From: Phenylobacterium sp.
Lineage (GTDB): Bacteria; Pseudomonadota; Alphaproteobacteria; Caulobacterales; Caulobacteraceae
Reading direction: 5' to 3'
Assembly: GCF_030693625.1 (NCBI RefSeq)
Contig: NZ_JAUYAF010000002.1
Location: 1-64,000 of the forward strand
Length of the DNA: 64,000 nt
Shown piece by piece: positions 8,401 to 16,215 of the stretch. Below the pieces are notes generated by a model. That model saw only the letters and a program-made list of their open reading frames with translations. It had not been told where the DNA came from and did no database searches. The translations under genes and the position numbers were made by a program. How positions within the stretch are numbered: position 1 is the first letter of the stretch; every line of letters begins with the position of its first letter.

Positions 8401-9300
8401 TCAGCGCGCCGTTACGATGGTCTGCACGTTCGCCTGCATCACCGAGACGTTGGTCACGCCGGTCAGCGTGATCCCACCCGCCACGGTGGAGGTCCCGTCC
8501 TGGACGATGGCGTAGGCGAGCCCGGAGCCGGTTTGGGTGAGGTCGGCGGAGTTGGCCTCGCCGGTCTGGTCGATCTGGCCGAGGTTGCCCGAGCCGTTCT
8601 GCTTTAAGGACGCATAGTTGTTGTCACCGTCCTGGGTCACCGTAGCGGTGTCGCCGGTGTCGCCCGCGAACCTCTGGATGATGCTGGCGAAGTTGCCGAG
8701 TATAGACGCGGTGAGCGTATTGTTCTGGGTGATGCTGGCGGTGCTCAGATCGGTTCCCTGGTTGATCTCAGCATAGGACCCGTCGGCCCCCGCGCCCTGC
8801 GCAATCCTCGCCGTGTCGTTCGAACCCGTTTGGAAGACGACGGCGGCGTAGGACGTTCTGGGATGCGTATTGGCCAGCACGCTGAGTGTGCCGGGGCTCA
8901 GCTGCGACTGCGCGCCAAGCGACGTTGCGCCGTCCGCCTGTAACTGAGTCACCGTTACCTGGTTGTTGTCGCCCTGCTGCCTGACGTAGACGCCCTGGCC
9001 AGCCCCGCCGATCTGGATGATCTGGGCGTTGTTCGAGCCGCCCGCGCCGCCTTCCTGCCTCACGTAGGCTGTGGCGCCCGAGCCGCCTTGATCGACGCAG
9101 GCGCTTCCATTCACCGACCGCGTCTGGGCGACCGTGGCCACTCCATAGGAGGCGCTGGCGTCTTGGACAATGCTGGCGAAGTTGCCGCCGCTCGTCGGAG
9201 TGCAGGTTGCGAGCGCCGGCGCGGCCCAGACCATGGCCAATGCCATTGTGACGATGGCGGAAGCTAAGATCCGCCGGAGGGGCGCGTGGAGGTTGAACAT
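8401..9300 (-). CDS. Curlin-repeat protein (second curli subunit)
   Basis: A 299-residue exported protein: signal peptide ending APALA, a Cys-containing start of the mature chain (TCTPTSGGN), then curlin repeats of the Q-x-G-x-x-N-x-A-x-V-x-Q kind, for example RQQGDNNQVTVTQ and TQDGDNNYASLKQNGSGN. Curlin repeats stack into the amyloid cross-beta core. It is longer than E. coli CsgA/CsgB (about 150) and its repeats are less regular, with a non-repeat insert near the middle, so it may be a minor or nucleating subunit. The start is placed at the second candidate (ATG 9300), giving a normal signal peptide. A strong hairpin separates it from the upstream curlin. Confidence 0.85.
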   Translation of the reverse strand: MFNLHAPLRRILASAIVTMALAMVWAAPALATCTPTSGGNFASIVQDASASYGVATVAQTRSVNGSACVDQGGSGATAYVRQEGGAGGSNNAQIIQIGGAGQGVYVRQQGDNNQVTVTQLQADGATSLGAQSQLSPGTLSVLANTHPRTSYAAVVFQTGSNDTARIAQGAGADGSYAEINQGTDLSTASITQNNTLTASILGNFASIIQRFAGDTGDTATVTQDGDNNYASLKQNGSGNLGQIDQTGEANSADLTQTGSGLAYAIVQDGTSTVAGGITLTGVTNVSVMQANVQTIVTAR

Positions 9301-9334
9301 CTCGAACTCACGTCTCACTGCGGCGGAAGGAAGC

Positions 9335-9360
9335 GCCGGGCGGCTGCGAAGCCGCCCGGC
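9335..9360 (-). terminator. Strong hairpin between the two curlin genes
   Basis: An 11-bp perfect inverted repeat, GCCGGGCGGCT and AGCCGCCCGGC, with a 4-base loop. It sits 10 bases after the csgA-like stop and 34 bases before the next start. There is no T-run, so it is more likely a partial terminator or an RNA-stabilising 3' structure than a full stop. Either would favour the upstream subunit over the downstream one. Confidence 0.6.
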
Positions 9361-9370
9361 GTCAACGCTG

Positions 9371-10351
9371 TTACTGGTTCACCGTCGCGTTATTATAGCT
9401 ACCGCCTTGGGTGATCGAGCTCACGCCCCCGACTACGGTTTGGTTGACTGTCGCCACGTTGATTGCGCCAGCTTGATCGATGACGCTCGTGCTCTTACTC
9501 GCCGCTTTTTGGGTCACCTTGGCCGTGTTGCCGTTGCCGTCCTGTTTGATAGTGCTTTCGTTGAGGTCAACCAAGTCCTGCACAACTTCGATGACGCCGC
9601 CCCATCCCTGACCGGTGATGGTGCTCCTGTTGTTGTTGCTATACTGGTTCACGGTGAAGCTATTGTTGTTGCCGGACCGGATGGAGGAGGAGAAGTTGTC
9701 GGCGCCCATCTGCGTCACGCTTATGCTTGAGTTCTCGCCCGACTGGGTGACGAGCGCGTAGGAACTGCTTCCCACCTGGTTCACTGTCGCGCTGTTGTTG
9801 TAGCCGACCTGGGTGACAGAGGCGTCGGTGCCGATCAGGGACAGGGCCTGGCTCTGGGTGATGGTGACAGTGTTGGCGTCGCCGGTCTGGGACACAAGGG
9901 CGTTCTGGTCCGGCCCGCCGCTGTTGCCGCTCTGGCCGATGGTGACGCTGTTCGTGCCGGACGCGTTCGTGCCGACCGCGTTGGACGCCTGAGTGACCTC
10001 GGCTACAGCGCCCGCGCCGGCCTGAGTTAGGCTAGCCGTGTTGGCCCTCGAGCCGCCGGACTGGCTGACCGTCGCAGAGGCGCGCAGCGAACCCACGACT
10101 TGGTTGATGGTCGAAGTGTTGGTCGCACCGCCCGCCTGGGTCACGCTCGCCACGCCCGGAACGCCGATCACGTTTACGCCCGACTGGGTGATGGTTGACT
10201 TACCATTCGTGGCGCTGGTCTGGGTGACAGTGGCGTTGTTGTACACCCCTCCCTGGGTCACGTTGCTGTCGTTGGCTGCGAGCGCTGCGGAGGCGCCAAA
10301 GCCGAGCGCCAAGGCCGAGGCGGCCCCGAGCGCGAGATGCTTAAAGTTCAT
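9371..10351 (-). CDS. csgA: Major curlin subunit, CsgA-like
   Basis: A 326-residue exported amyloid subunit. Signal peptide MNFKHLALGAASALALGFG then ASAALA. The mature chain is almost all curlin repeats rich in N, Q, S, T, V and G: NVTQGGVYNNATVTQ near the start and SSITQGGSYNNATVNQ at the very end, with about 14 repeats of roughly 20 residues between. This is about twice the length of E. coli CsgA. The ATG follows GGGAGAGTTAGGA. It lies downstream of csgG on the same strand with 38 bases between, and the products act in one pathway: secretion through CsgG, anchoring with CsgF, assembly on a CsgB-like nucleator. Confidence 0.92.
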   Translation of the reverse strand: MNFKHLALGAASALALGFGASAALAANDSNVTQGGVYNNATVTQTSATNGKSTITQSGVNVIGVPGVASVTQAGGATNTSTINQVVGSLRASATVSQSGGSRANTASLTQAGAGAVAEVTQASNAVGTNASGTNSVTIGQSGNSGGPDQNALVSQTGDANTVTITQSQALSLIGTDASVTQVGYNNSATVNQVGSSSYALVTQSGENSSISVTQMGADNFSSSIRSGNNNSFTVNQYSNNNRSTITGQGWGGVIEVVQDLVDLNESTIKQDGNGNTAKVTQKAASKSTSVIDQAGAINVATVNQTVVGGVSSITQGGSYNNATVNQ

Positions 10352-10389
10352 GGTCCTAACTCTCCCTTATGAATGGTGTTCGCGAGGCG

Positions 10390-11793
10390 TTATTCGCCCA
10401 GCCTTTGGATGGATCGCGCCGCCACATTTAAGCTGGCGGCCGAACGGACTTTGACAAGACAGTCGCGGCCTCGACCTTTTAGGGCGTCGCAGAAGGCCTG
10501 GGCGGCGGACGTATCGGAGAAGCCTTCGACAGATGCGCGATAGAAGGTCTGACCATCGCGCGCGACGGGCTCCACCCGCCGGGCCTTGCCCGCCACGAAG
10601 GTGGGGAACCTGGCGGCCGTGTCCGACCAGCCCGAGTGAGCCAGGGCCGCGGAGGCATAGGCTCCGATCTGCACCGCCACCCGGCCAGGCGCCTTCGCCG
10701 GTCGCGCCGCGAGCGTCGCGCGTTTTGGCGTTGTCGTACCGGGGAGGGTTGCAGCCATCGCCGCCGAAGGCGCAGGCCTGACATAGCTCGCCGGTATGAG
10801 CTCGGCCGTCGCCATGGGTTCACGCATCGCAGGGCGCGGCGTCTGCGGGGGAGGAGATGGCGTCTGAGCCGCCTCTGTTGGGACCGGGCGGCTTACGGGG
10901 ATCGGCTTTGGCGCGGGCTGCGCGCGAGCGCCGCTCAAGCTGGCCAGGTGCTGGTCGATCAGAGCCGAGCCTGCGAGCTTGTCTCCAAACGACCAAACGT
11001 TCAAACGGGCGCCTTCCAGCACCAGATCATAGGCCGCCTTCTGGACCGCCTGCTCCAGCGCGATGGTGCGCGGCTCGTTGACGGTGAAACCGGTCTCGGC
11101 CTCAAGCAGGTTCTTGTAGCTGACATAGCGGAAGGCGCCGCCTGAGATTCCCGCTGAGACAACCGTCTTGCGCACCACCACAGAGGCCAGCACCTCACCG
11201 GTCTTGGTGGCGACGGCCCGAAGGTAGACCGTGATAGTGTCTTGCCGGTAATCAGCGTTGGCGCCCACGCCCAGGAGCCGCGCCCCTGCGCCGCCAGTCA
11301 GCGTGTTGGTGTCGTAGCCGATGACCCCGCCTTCCAGCAGCACACCGGCAAACAGCAGCGATGGCAGAGCGTCGGGATTGACCGCACTCTCACCAAGGTA
11401 GCGCTGACGCATCTCGGTGATGACCTGACGCTCCTTCAGCAGGTTGTCCAGGTGTTCGCGCTCCAGCACCGTGAACCAGGTTCCGCCGCCGGCTTCACGC
11501 AACGACTGCACCAGCACCGAGGTCGCACCCTGCGTCAGGGCCCGCGAAAGGGTCTGGATGTTATCGGTTGGACTGAACTGGCCCGTCTGGTCGACGAAGC
11601 CATAGACCGCCACCGCCACCGGGGCTGCAGGGTGGGGCAGGTTGAGCAGGTCCTGACTGGATGACGAAACCTTGGCCGCCTGCGGTTGGCTGTAAAGCCG
11701 CGGTCGCGCCATGCCCTCGGGACCCGAGGCGCAACCCGCCAACGCGAGCGCCGCGCAGGAGGCGGCCCAGAGAGGTTTATTGCGGAGGGACAT
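10390..11793 (-). CDS. csgG: CsgG curli secretion channel with C-terminal SPOR domain
   Basis: A 467-residue outer-membrane lipoprotein forming the curli export pore. The lipobox is LALAGC (Cys21). The CsgG domain covers about 40-285: VAVAVYGFVDQTGQFSP, TWFTVLEREHLDNLLKERQ, GGVIGYDTNTLTGGAGARLL and ALEQAVQKAAYDLVLEGARL all fit the family. CsgG normally ends there (E. coli about 277 residues). Here a Pro-rich linker (about 295-365) leads to a SPOR domain (about 370-450: VAVQIGAYASAALAHSGWSD, ... FYRASVEGFSDTSAAQAFCD). SPOR domains bind denuded peptidoglycan, so this channel may be held at septal or polar wall. Its start lies 12 bases after the csgF stop, so both are in one operon. Confidence 0.93.
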   Translation of the reverse strand: MSLRNKPLWAASCAALALAGCASGPEGMARPRLYSQPQAAKVSSSSQDLLNLPHPAAPVAVAVYGFVDQTGQFSPTDNIQTLSRALTQGATSVLVQSLREAGGGTWFTVLEREHLDNLLKERQVITEMRQRYLGESAVNPDALPSLLFAGVLLEGGVIGYDTNTLTGGAGARLLGVGANADYRQDTITVYLRAVATKTGEVLASVVVRKTVVSAGISGGAFRYVSYKNLLEAETGFTVNEPRTIALEQAVQKAAYDLVLEGARLNVWSFGDKLAGSALIDQHLASLSGARAQPAPKPIPVSRPVPTEAAQTPSPPPQTPRPAMREPMATAELIPASYVRPAPSAAMAATLPGTTTPKRATLAARPAKAPGRVAVQIGAYASAALAHSGWSDTAARFPTFVAGKARRVEPVARDGQTFYRASVEGFSDTSAAQAFCDALKGRGRDCLVKVRSAASLNVAARSIQRLGE

Positions 11794-11805
11794 GTGCGAT
11801 GTTCC

Positions 11806-12249
11806 CTAGCGGCCGGTCAGGAGAACGGGGACCGAAATGGTGGTGGTCTGGCCCGTGGTCGCGTCGAAGATATCAATGGCCACAGCGTCGAGGCCGCGGG
11901 CGAACTTTATGGTCTGGCTACCGAAGACGATTTCGCCACTGTTTTGCGGGTTGCTCCCAAAGATCGCCTCGGTAACGTTGGAGGCTAGCGCCGAGAGGAA
12001 GCGGCTCTGCAGCTGCTGAAGGAATTGGGTCGCCTGGGTCTGGCTGGCGTTGGTCGCCGCCGCGGCCGTGGGGGGGGCGTAATTGTTCTGCGCGTTCGCG
12101 ACGCTCAGGAGGTGCGCCGAGTTGCCGGGATTTCCGCCAAATGACGGATTGACCGGCGTGTAGGTCAGTTGGGCTGCTTGCGCCTCTTGGGACGAAAGGA
12201 TGCAAGCAAGTGTTGTCAGAGCGAAAACGCCAAATTTTGAGAGAGACAT
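11806..12249 (-). CDS. csgF: CsgF curli assembly factor
   Basis: A 147-residue exported protein that caps the CsgG pore and couples secretion to nucleation. Signal peptide MSLSKFGVFALTTLACILSS ending EAQA, mature start AQLTYTPVNPSFGGNP, which is the conserved pore-inserting N-terminus of CsgF. The middle is Ala/Gln-rich and helical, and the C-terminal half (GEIVFGSQTIKFARG... TTTISVPVL) is beta-rich as in the family. The start is placed at ATG 12249 because it gives this signal peptide. It is the first gene of the csgF-csgG-csgA-curlin group; ATTTTGAG half-sites and an inverted repeat lie upstream. Confidence 0.93.
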   Translation of the reverse strand: MSLSKFGVFALTTLACILSSQEAQAAQLTYTPVNPSFGGNPGNSAHLLSVANAQNNYAPPTAAAATNASQTQATQFLQQLQSRFLSALASNVTEAIFGSNPQNSGEIVFGSQTIKFARGLDAVAIDIFDATTGQTTTISVPVLLTGR

Positions 12250-12635
12250 CAGTCTATCCACGTCCAAAATATTTTGAGATTTAAGTCGTTGCGTTAACCG
12301 CGAGATCCTCGCCCTATTGAATCGTGCGATAAACATTTGTTCGCCAGATATCCGTTCGCCAATTCATCACTGTCGCACTTCCGTATTCAGATGCGCTCAC
12401 AAGCACTTCGCCGTTGGCCTCCAGAACGTCGTAGAAATCTGGTCTTGGGAAGCCTCGCCGCCCCATTTTGAGGCAACGGGCGGTTATATCCGCCTCAAAA
12501 TGAGGCGCCGTTTCACGGTTTTAAACGAACTGTTAGGAGGCCGGCGCGGTCAATTGCAGTGACCGGAGGCCGGGATTTCCGCTTAAGAAATCAAGACTTA
12601 ATGCGAAGGGGCTCTGGCATATTTTACAGCGATGT
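12250..12635 (-). promoter_or_regulatory. Control region upstream of csgF
   Basis: A 386-base gene-free region between regulator 1 and csgF. It contains two ATTTTGAG half-site copies near the gene (12271-12278, and one at 12234-12241 just inside csgF), a perfect 12-bp palindrome CAAAATATTTTG at 12265-12276, and the inverted repeat at 12461-12505. It is more AT-rich than its surroundings. I infer that this is the promoter of the csgF operon; no clear sigma-70 or sigma-54 elements were assigned. Confidence 0.5.
12461..12505. repeat. Inverted repeat A (CCCCATTTTGAGGC ... GCCTCAAAATGAGG)
   Basis: Two 14-base arms with one mismatch lie at 12461-12474 and 12492-12505, 31 bases centre to centre. 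The same arms, with the same 31-base spacing but different inner sequence, recur at 13718-13760. It lies about 210 bases upstream of csgF. It could be an operator for paired dimers three helical turns apart, or an RNA hairpin at the 3' end of regulator 1. Confidence 0.65.
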
Positions 12636-13619
12636 CTAGCAGGGCGACTTCGCCGGCCGGACAGTGACGATTCGATGAATCTGCTCTGTCATCACAAGAA
12701 GCAAAGCCGGAAGGTCGCCACTGATCTTTAGAAAAGCAGGCGCGAGCGTGACCTCGGTTGGAATGACGAGGCCCTCCCCACGCCGCTCAACAAGACCGAT
12801 CTCCACCAGGCGGCTGACATAGCGTCGTGTCGTTTCGGCAGGGTAGTTGGCGGCTCGGGCGATGCTCCTGATGCTAGCGGGCCGTCGCAACGCGTCCGGG
12901 ACCGGTGGGTCCAGCAGGGCGTATTTCAACGCCAGATCGTCGTCCTCAAGAAGAGGCCGATTGTTTTCGTTGAAAATGCAGAGAAATGCGTCTGCAGCCC
13001 CCAGATTTCGTTCGAATATGAGCATGTTTGCAGTCGCATATCGCACGATGCTATCGAGCAGCAGGAGCACCCTTAGCCGTCTGCCGATTTGAACATTTTC
13101 CTGCTCCTGATCCCAGGGGCAAGGATTGAGCACCAGGGGAAGAAGAGCGGGGAAATCCACACTCCAACGCTCGAGCTCCCCGTACATCGACCTCAGTAAA
13201 CTCTCAGTCTGTTGCGACGCGGTTTCGATGTAGTCGATGCCGTAAGATGACGACCTGACGATCATACCGGCAGCCGGGCGCTCACAAAGGCCGCGTTCGA
13301 TCAAGCGCTTGGACGATCGGCGCACCGTCTCAACGTCGTGACCCAGTCTGGCGCCCAGCCCCCGCACCGAGATGGGTCGGCGAAGGGAGTCTGGAAACTT
13401 TCCGTCCAAGAAGAGTTGGAACAGGCCCTCATGGGCGAAAATGAATTCTATGTTCGCCAGATCTATGGTGGGCCACGCCATCGCGCTGAGATGGTCGCCG
13501 CCGAAGGCGCGACGCCAAACCATCGAGGCCTGGAAGGCGCAGGCGAGGACGATGCGGGTCAGCAGCCTGACCGGCACGGCGTCACTCGCAGCCTGCTGGT
13601 GAAGCCGATGGGCCGTCAT
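12636..13619 (-). CDS. Regulator 1: tandem winged-helix protein of unrecognised family
   Basis: A 327-residue soluble protein with no signal peptide. The N-terminal helical part contains PVRLLTRIVLACAF. Two winged-helix-like segments are visible: about 68-120 (RRPISVRGLGARLGHDVETV, then LIERGLCERP) and about 235-285 (RRPASIRSIARAANYPAETT, then LVEIGLVERRGEG). Between them is a helical stretch with IFERNLGAADAFLCIFNENN. Two paralogues follow upstream (13767-14720, 14793-15752), and this is the most divergent copy. I know no named family for it. Its place between csgF and a csgB-like gene suggests control of curli genes. The start ATG 13619 lacks a clear ribosome site. Confidence 0.75.
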   Translation of the reverse strand: MTAHRLHQQAASDAVPVRLLTRIVLACAFQASMVWRRAFGGDHLSAMAWPTIDLANIEFIFAHEGLFQLFLDGKFPDSLRRPISVRGLGARLGHDVETVRRSSKRLIERGLCERPAAGMIVRSSSYGIDYIETASQQTESLLRSMYGELERWSVDFPALLPLVLNPCPWDQEQENVQIGRRLRVLLLLDSIVRYATANMLIFERNLGAADAFLCIFNENNRPLLEDDDLALKYALLDPPVPDALRRPASIRSIARAANYPAETTRRYVSRLVEIGLVERRGEGLVIPTEVTLAPAFLKISGDLPALLLVMTEQIHRIVTVRPAKSPC

Positions 13620-13717
13620 CGGATGCGGTTAAGTGCTGCGGCCGGGTTTGCCATGTCGGTGCCTGGTCTCCTGCCCCAAACAAGTTCCAGAACCCAGGAC
13701 TTGGAAAGGCGGATTGG

Positions 13718-13760
13718 CCCATTTTGAGGGGCCCGCCCGCTTCGCGCGCCTCAAAATGGG
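13718..13760. repeat. Inverted repeat B (CCCATTTTGAGG ... CCTCAAAATGGG)
   Basis: A perfect 12-base inverted repeat at 13718-13729 and 13749-13760 with 19 bases between the arms, 31 bases centre to centre. It lies 7 bases after the stop of regulator 2 and about 100 bases before regulator 1. It may be an operator for regulator 1 or a terminator-like hairpin for regulator 2. There is no T-run behind it on the minus strand, which argues against a classical terminator. Confidence 0.65.
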
Positions 13761-13766
13761 GCGGCG

Positions 13767-14720
13767 TCAGGCCGCGACGAGGGCTGCCGCGACGCGGTCC
13801 ATGCGGCGAAGCATGAGGGTCAGGGAGCTGCTTATGTCGGCTGCGCTCTTGACGATCTCGGGTCGCGCCAGGGCCGCGTCAGACATGATGAAACCGTCAC
13901 CACGCCGTTCGAGGAGGTTCGCTTCAACGAGCTGGTGGACGTGGCGGCGCGTGGTTTCTACCGCATAGTCCAGCCGTTTGGCGATGGCGCGGATGCTTAT
14001 CGGCTCGCGCAGCTCGGCCGGCACAGGTGTCTCGAAGGTGGCGTAGCGCCGGTTCAGGTCGTCGTCGTCGAAGAACCGCCGGTGGTTGGCGCTGAACACA
14101 CAAAAGAAGACGCTGGAGCTCATGGTGTTGCGCTCGAAGATCCCCTGGCTCTCGATGCCGAACCTCAGGATGAACTGCAGGAATGTCAGCACGAACAACC
14201 GACGCACGAAGGTGGGGTTGGCGTGCGCGGCGTCCCACGGGCGGGCTCCGATGGATATTTGGGGCAAGGTGACGCCCCAGCGGTTGAGGTCCGCGAGCAG
14301 CGCACCCAACGCCTCAAGCGTTTGGCGTGAAGCGTGCTCGATGGCCTCGCGCTCATAGGCGGCGGAGGGAACTATCAGCCCCTCGGGCCGCCTTTCACAG
14401 AACCCGGCGTCGACCAAGCGCTTCGCCCAGCGGCGGATGGTCTCTGAATCAAGGCTTAGGCTCGCGCCCAGGGCGCGGACCGCGATCGGACGACGGACCT
14501 CGTCGTCGATCCGGCCCCGGCGAACCAAGCCTGAGAGCTCCGGGGGGCCGAACAGGTGATCGGTGTTGGCCAACTCGACCGACAGCCACATCAGTAGGCT
14601 CAGGCTATGGGCGTCGAAGGCTCGCCGCCAGGCGAGCTGGACCGGGAATGCATGATGCATCACGGCCCGCGTCACCAGCCGGACCGGTGGCGATGCGAAT
14701 GCTTGCTCCGGCGCACTCAT
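13767..14720 (-). CDS. Regulator 2: tandem winged-helix protein of unrecognised family
   Basis: A 317-residue paralogue of regulators 1 and 3. Same order: PPVRLVTRAVMHHAF at the N-terminus, first winged helix about 65-115 (RRPIAVRALGASLSLDSETI, LVDAGFCERRPEG), the helical middle with IFERNTMSSSVFFCVFSANH, and the second winged helix about 225-275 (REPISIRAIAKRLDYAVETT, LVEANLLERRGDG). The C-terminal helix (SLTLMLRRMDRVAAALVA) looks like an oligomerisation element. ATG 14720 is preferred over an upstream candidate because GAGGGAATAAGG precedes it. It lies 72 bases downstream of regulator 3 on the same strand. Confidence 0.78.
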   Translation of the reverse strand: MSAPEQAFASPPVRLVTRAVMHHAFPVQLAWRRAFDAHSLSLLMWLSVELANTDHLFGPPELSGLVRRGRIDDEVRRPIAVRALGASLSLDSETIRRWAKRLVDAGFCERRPEGLIVPSAAYEREAIEHASRQTLEALGALLADLNRWGVTLPQISIGARPWDAAHANPTFVRRLFVLTFLQFILRFGIESQGIFERNTMSSSVFFCVFSANHRRFFDDDDLNRRYATFETPVPAELREPISIRAIAKRLDYAVETTRRHVHQLVEANLLERRGDGFIMSDAALARPEIVKSAADISSSLTLMLRRMDRVAAALVAA

Positions 14721-14792
14721 CCTTATTCCCTCGAACCGGAGGGCCATACAGCCCAGTGTCCACGCGTCACCTCTCGCCGAAAGAAGGCGGCG

Positions 14793-15752
14793 TCAGTCCG
14801 CGGCGAGCGCGGTCGCGACGCGGTCCATGAGGCGCACCATCATCATTATCGAGGCGTTGACGTCAGTCATGCCCTTAATGAGCCCCGGCGCGGCCATGGC
14901 GTTGGTTGGCACGACGTACCCGGCGCCGAGCTTTTCGAGAAATCCCTTTTCGATTAACCGGTTGGCATGCCGACGTATCGTTTCATCCGGGTATCCCATG
15001 CGCTTGGCGACGGCGCGAATGCTGATCGGCTCGCGAAGCTCGGCCGGGACAAGGGTCTCCCAACTTGCGTAGCGCAGGTTCAGCTCATCATCCTCGAAGA
15101 ATGGCCGGTTGTTGGCGTTGAACACACACAGAAACACGCTGGAGGTCATGGTGTCGTTGTCGAAGATCGCCCGCGTCTCGACGCCGAAACGAAGGATGAA
15201 CTTCAGGTACAGGACGACGAACAGATGGCGCACGAAACTCGGATTTGCATGATCCGATTCCCAGGGCCGGCGCTCTATGACTTCCGAACGTTCGTGGAAG
15301 GCGATGTTCCAACGAGCGAAATCCCGGAACAGCGAGCTCAGCACCTCCAGGGAGGCGGCCGCAGCCTGAGCGATGTCCTCGCGCTCATAAGCCGCCGATC
15401 TTACGATCAGGCCGTCGTCGACGCGCTCGCATAGGCCGCGCTCGGCCAAGCGGTTGGTCCAGCGGCGCGTGGTCTCGGCGTCGAGGCCCAGGGTGGCGCC
15501 CAGCGCCCGCACGGTGATCGGCCGGCGGCGCTCGTCGGCCAGCCGACCCTCGCGGACTAGGCTGGTCAGGTCCTGCTGCTCGAACAGGTGCTCGGTGTTG
15601 GCGAGGTCCGTAGAGAGCCACATGAGCATGCTCAGGTGGTGACCTTCGAAGACCCCCCGCCAAGCCATTTCGGCCAAAAACGTATGGTGCAGCACGGTCC
15701 GGGCAATCAGCCGGACCGGCGGTGCATCGAACGCTGGGTGTGGCGCGAGCAT
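14793..15752 (-). CDS. Regulator 3: tandem winged-helix protein of unrecognised family
   Basis: A 319-residue paralogue, clearly close to regulator 2: APPVRLIARTVLHHTFLAEM, first winged helix RRPITVRALGATLGLDAETT with LAERGLCERVDDG, middle DNDTMTSSVFLCVFNANNRP, second winged helix REPISIRAVAKRMGYPDETI with LIEKGFLEKLGAG. The two winged helices resemble each other, so the protein itself may come from an internal duplication. The start is ATG 15752, with AGGAAC about eight bases upstream. The gene lies 49 bases after the csgB-like gene on the same strand and is probably cotranscribed with it. Confidence 0.78.
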   Translation of the reverse strand: MLAPHPAFDAPPVRLIARTVLHHTFLAEMAWRGVFEGHHLSMLMWLSTDLANTEHLFEQQDLTSLVREGRLADERRRPITVRALGATLGLDAETTRRWTNRLAERGLCERVDDGLIVRSAAYEREDIAQAAAASLEVLSSLFRDFARWNIAFHERSEVIERRPWESDHANPSFVRHLFVVLYLKFILRFGVETRAIFDNDTMTSSVFLCVFNANNRPFFEDDELNLRYASWETLVPAELREPISIRAVAKRMGYPDETIRRHANRLIEKGFLEKLGAGYVVPTNAMAAPGLIKGMTDVNASIMMMVRLMDRVATALAAD

Positions 15753-15801
15753 CCGTTTGTTCCTACAACGGAGGGAATATAGACTAGCTTTGGCGAGCGC
15801 A

Positions 15802-16215
15802 CTATTGCCGGACGATGGCCGTGTTGCCGGTCCCGGACTGGACGATGGACGAGACGCTACCGGCACCCACCGTCTGATAGACGAAGGCCTGATTCATCGA
15901 ACCCGACTGCACGATCAGGCTCCTGGCGGCTGCCGCGCTCTGGAGCACCTGCGCATAGAGGCCGCCAGCGTCGAGCCCACTTTCCTGGATGACCACGCTC
16001 TGCTGGCCCAGCCCCGTTTGCTCGACCAAGGCGTGGGAGTCCGCCAGGCCAGCGTGGAGCAAGACGCTGACATTGCCCACGTCGGCAACGGCGAGCAGGT
16101 CCCCCCGCTGGGCGGACGTCACTTGGTCGATCGAGACGACCGCCGCGCACGCCGGGCACGCGGCCGCTAGCAGGACAGCCGTCAATGCGCCCGCGATCTC
16201 TAAACGCCTCATCAT
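15802..16215 (-). CDS. Short curlin-repeat protein, CsgB-like nucleator candidate
   Basis: A 137-residue exported protein with signal peptide MMRRLEIAGALTAVLLAAAC followed by PACA. The mature chain has about five degenerate curlin repeats: VEQTGLGQQSVVIQESG, VQSGSMNQAFVYQTVG, and at the end VQSGTGNTAIVRQ. The close GNTAIV-type ending and short length are like CsgB, the minor subunit that seeds CsgA polymerisation, but sequence alone does not prove that role. Here it is separated from the other curli genes by three regulator genes, whereas csgB and csgA are adjacent in enterobacteria. Confidence 0.75.
   Translation of the reverse strand: MMRRLEIAGALTAVLLAAACPACAAVVSIDQVTSAQRGDLLAVADVGNVSVLLHAGLADSHALVEQTGLGQQSVVIQESGLDAGGLYAQVLQSAAAARSLIVQSGSMNQAFVYQTVGAGSVSSIVQSGTGNTAIVRQ

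Noticed and set aside
12281-12298. TTAA-N9-TTAAC upstream of csgF resembles a CtrA box
   Set aside because: The CtrA consensus has seven bases between the TTAA halves; nine places them off register. It was not called.
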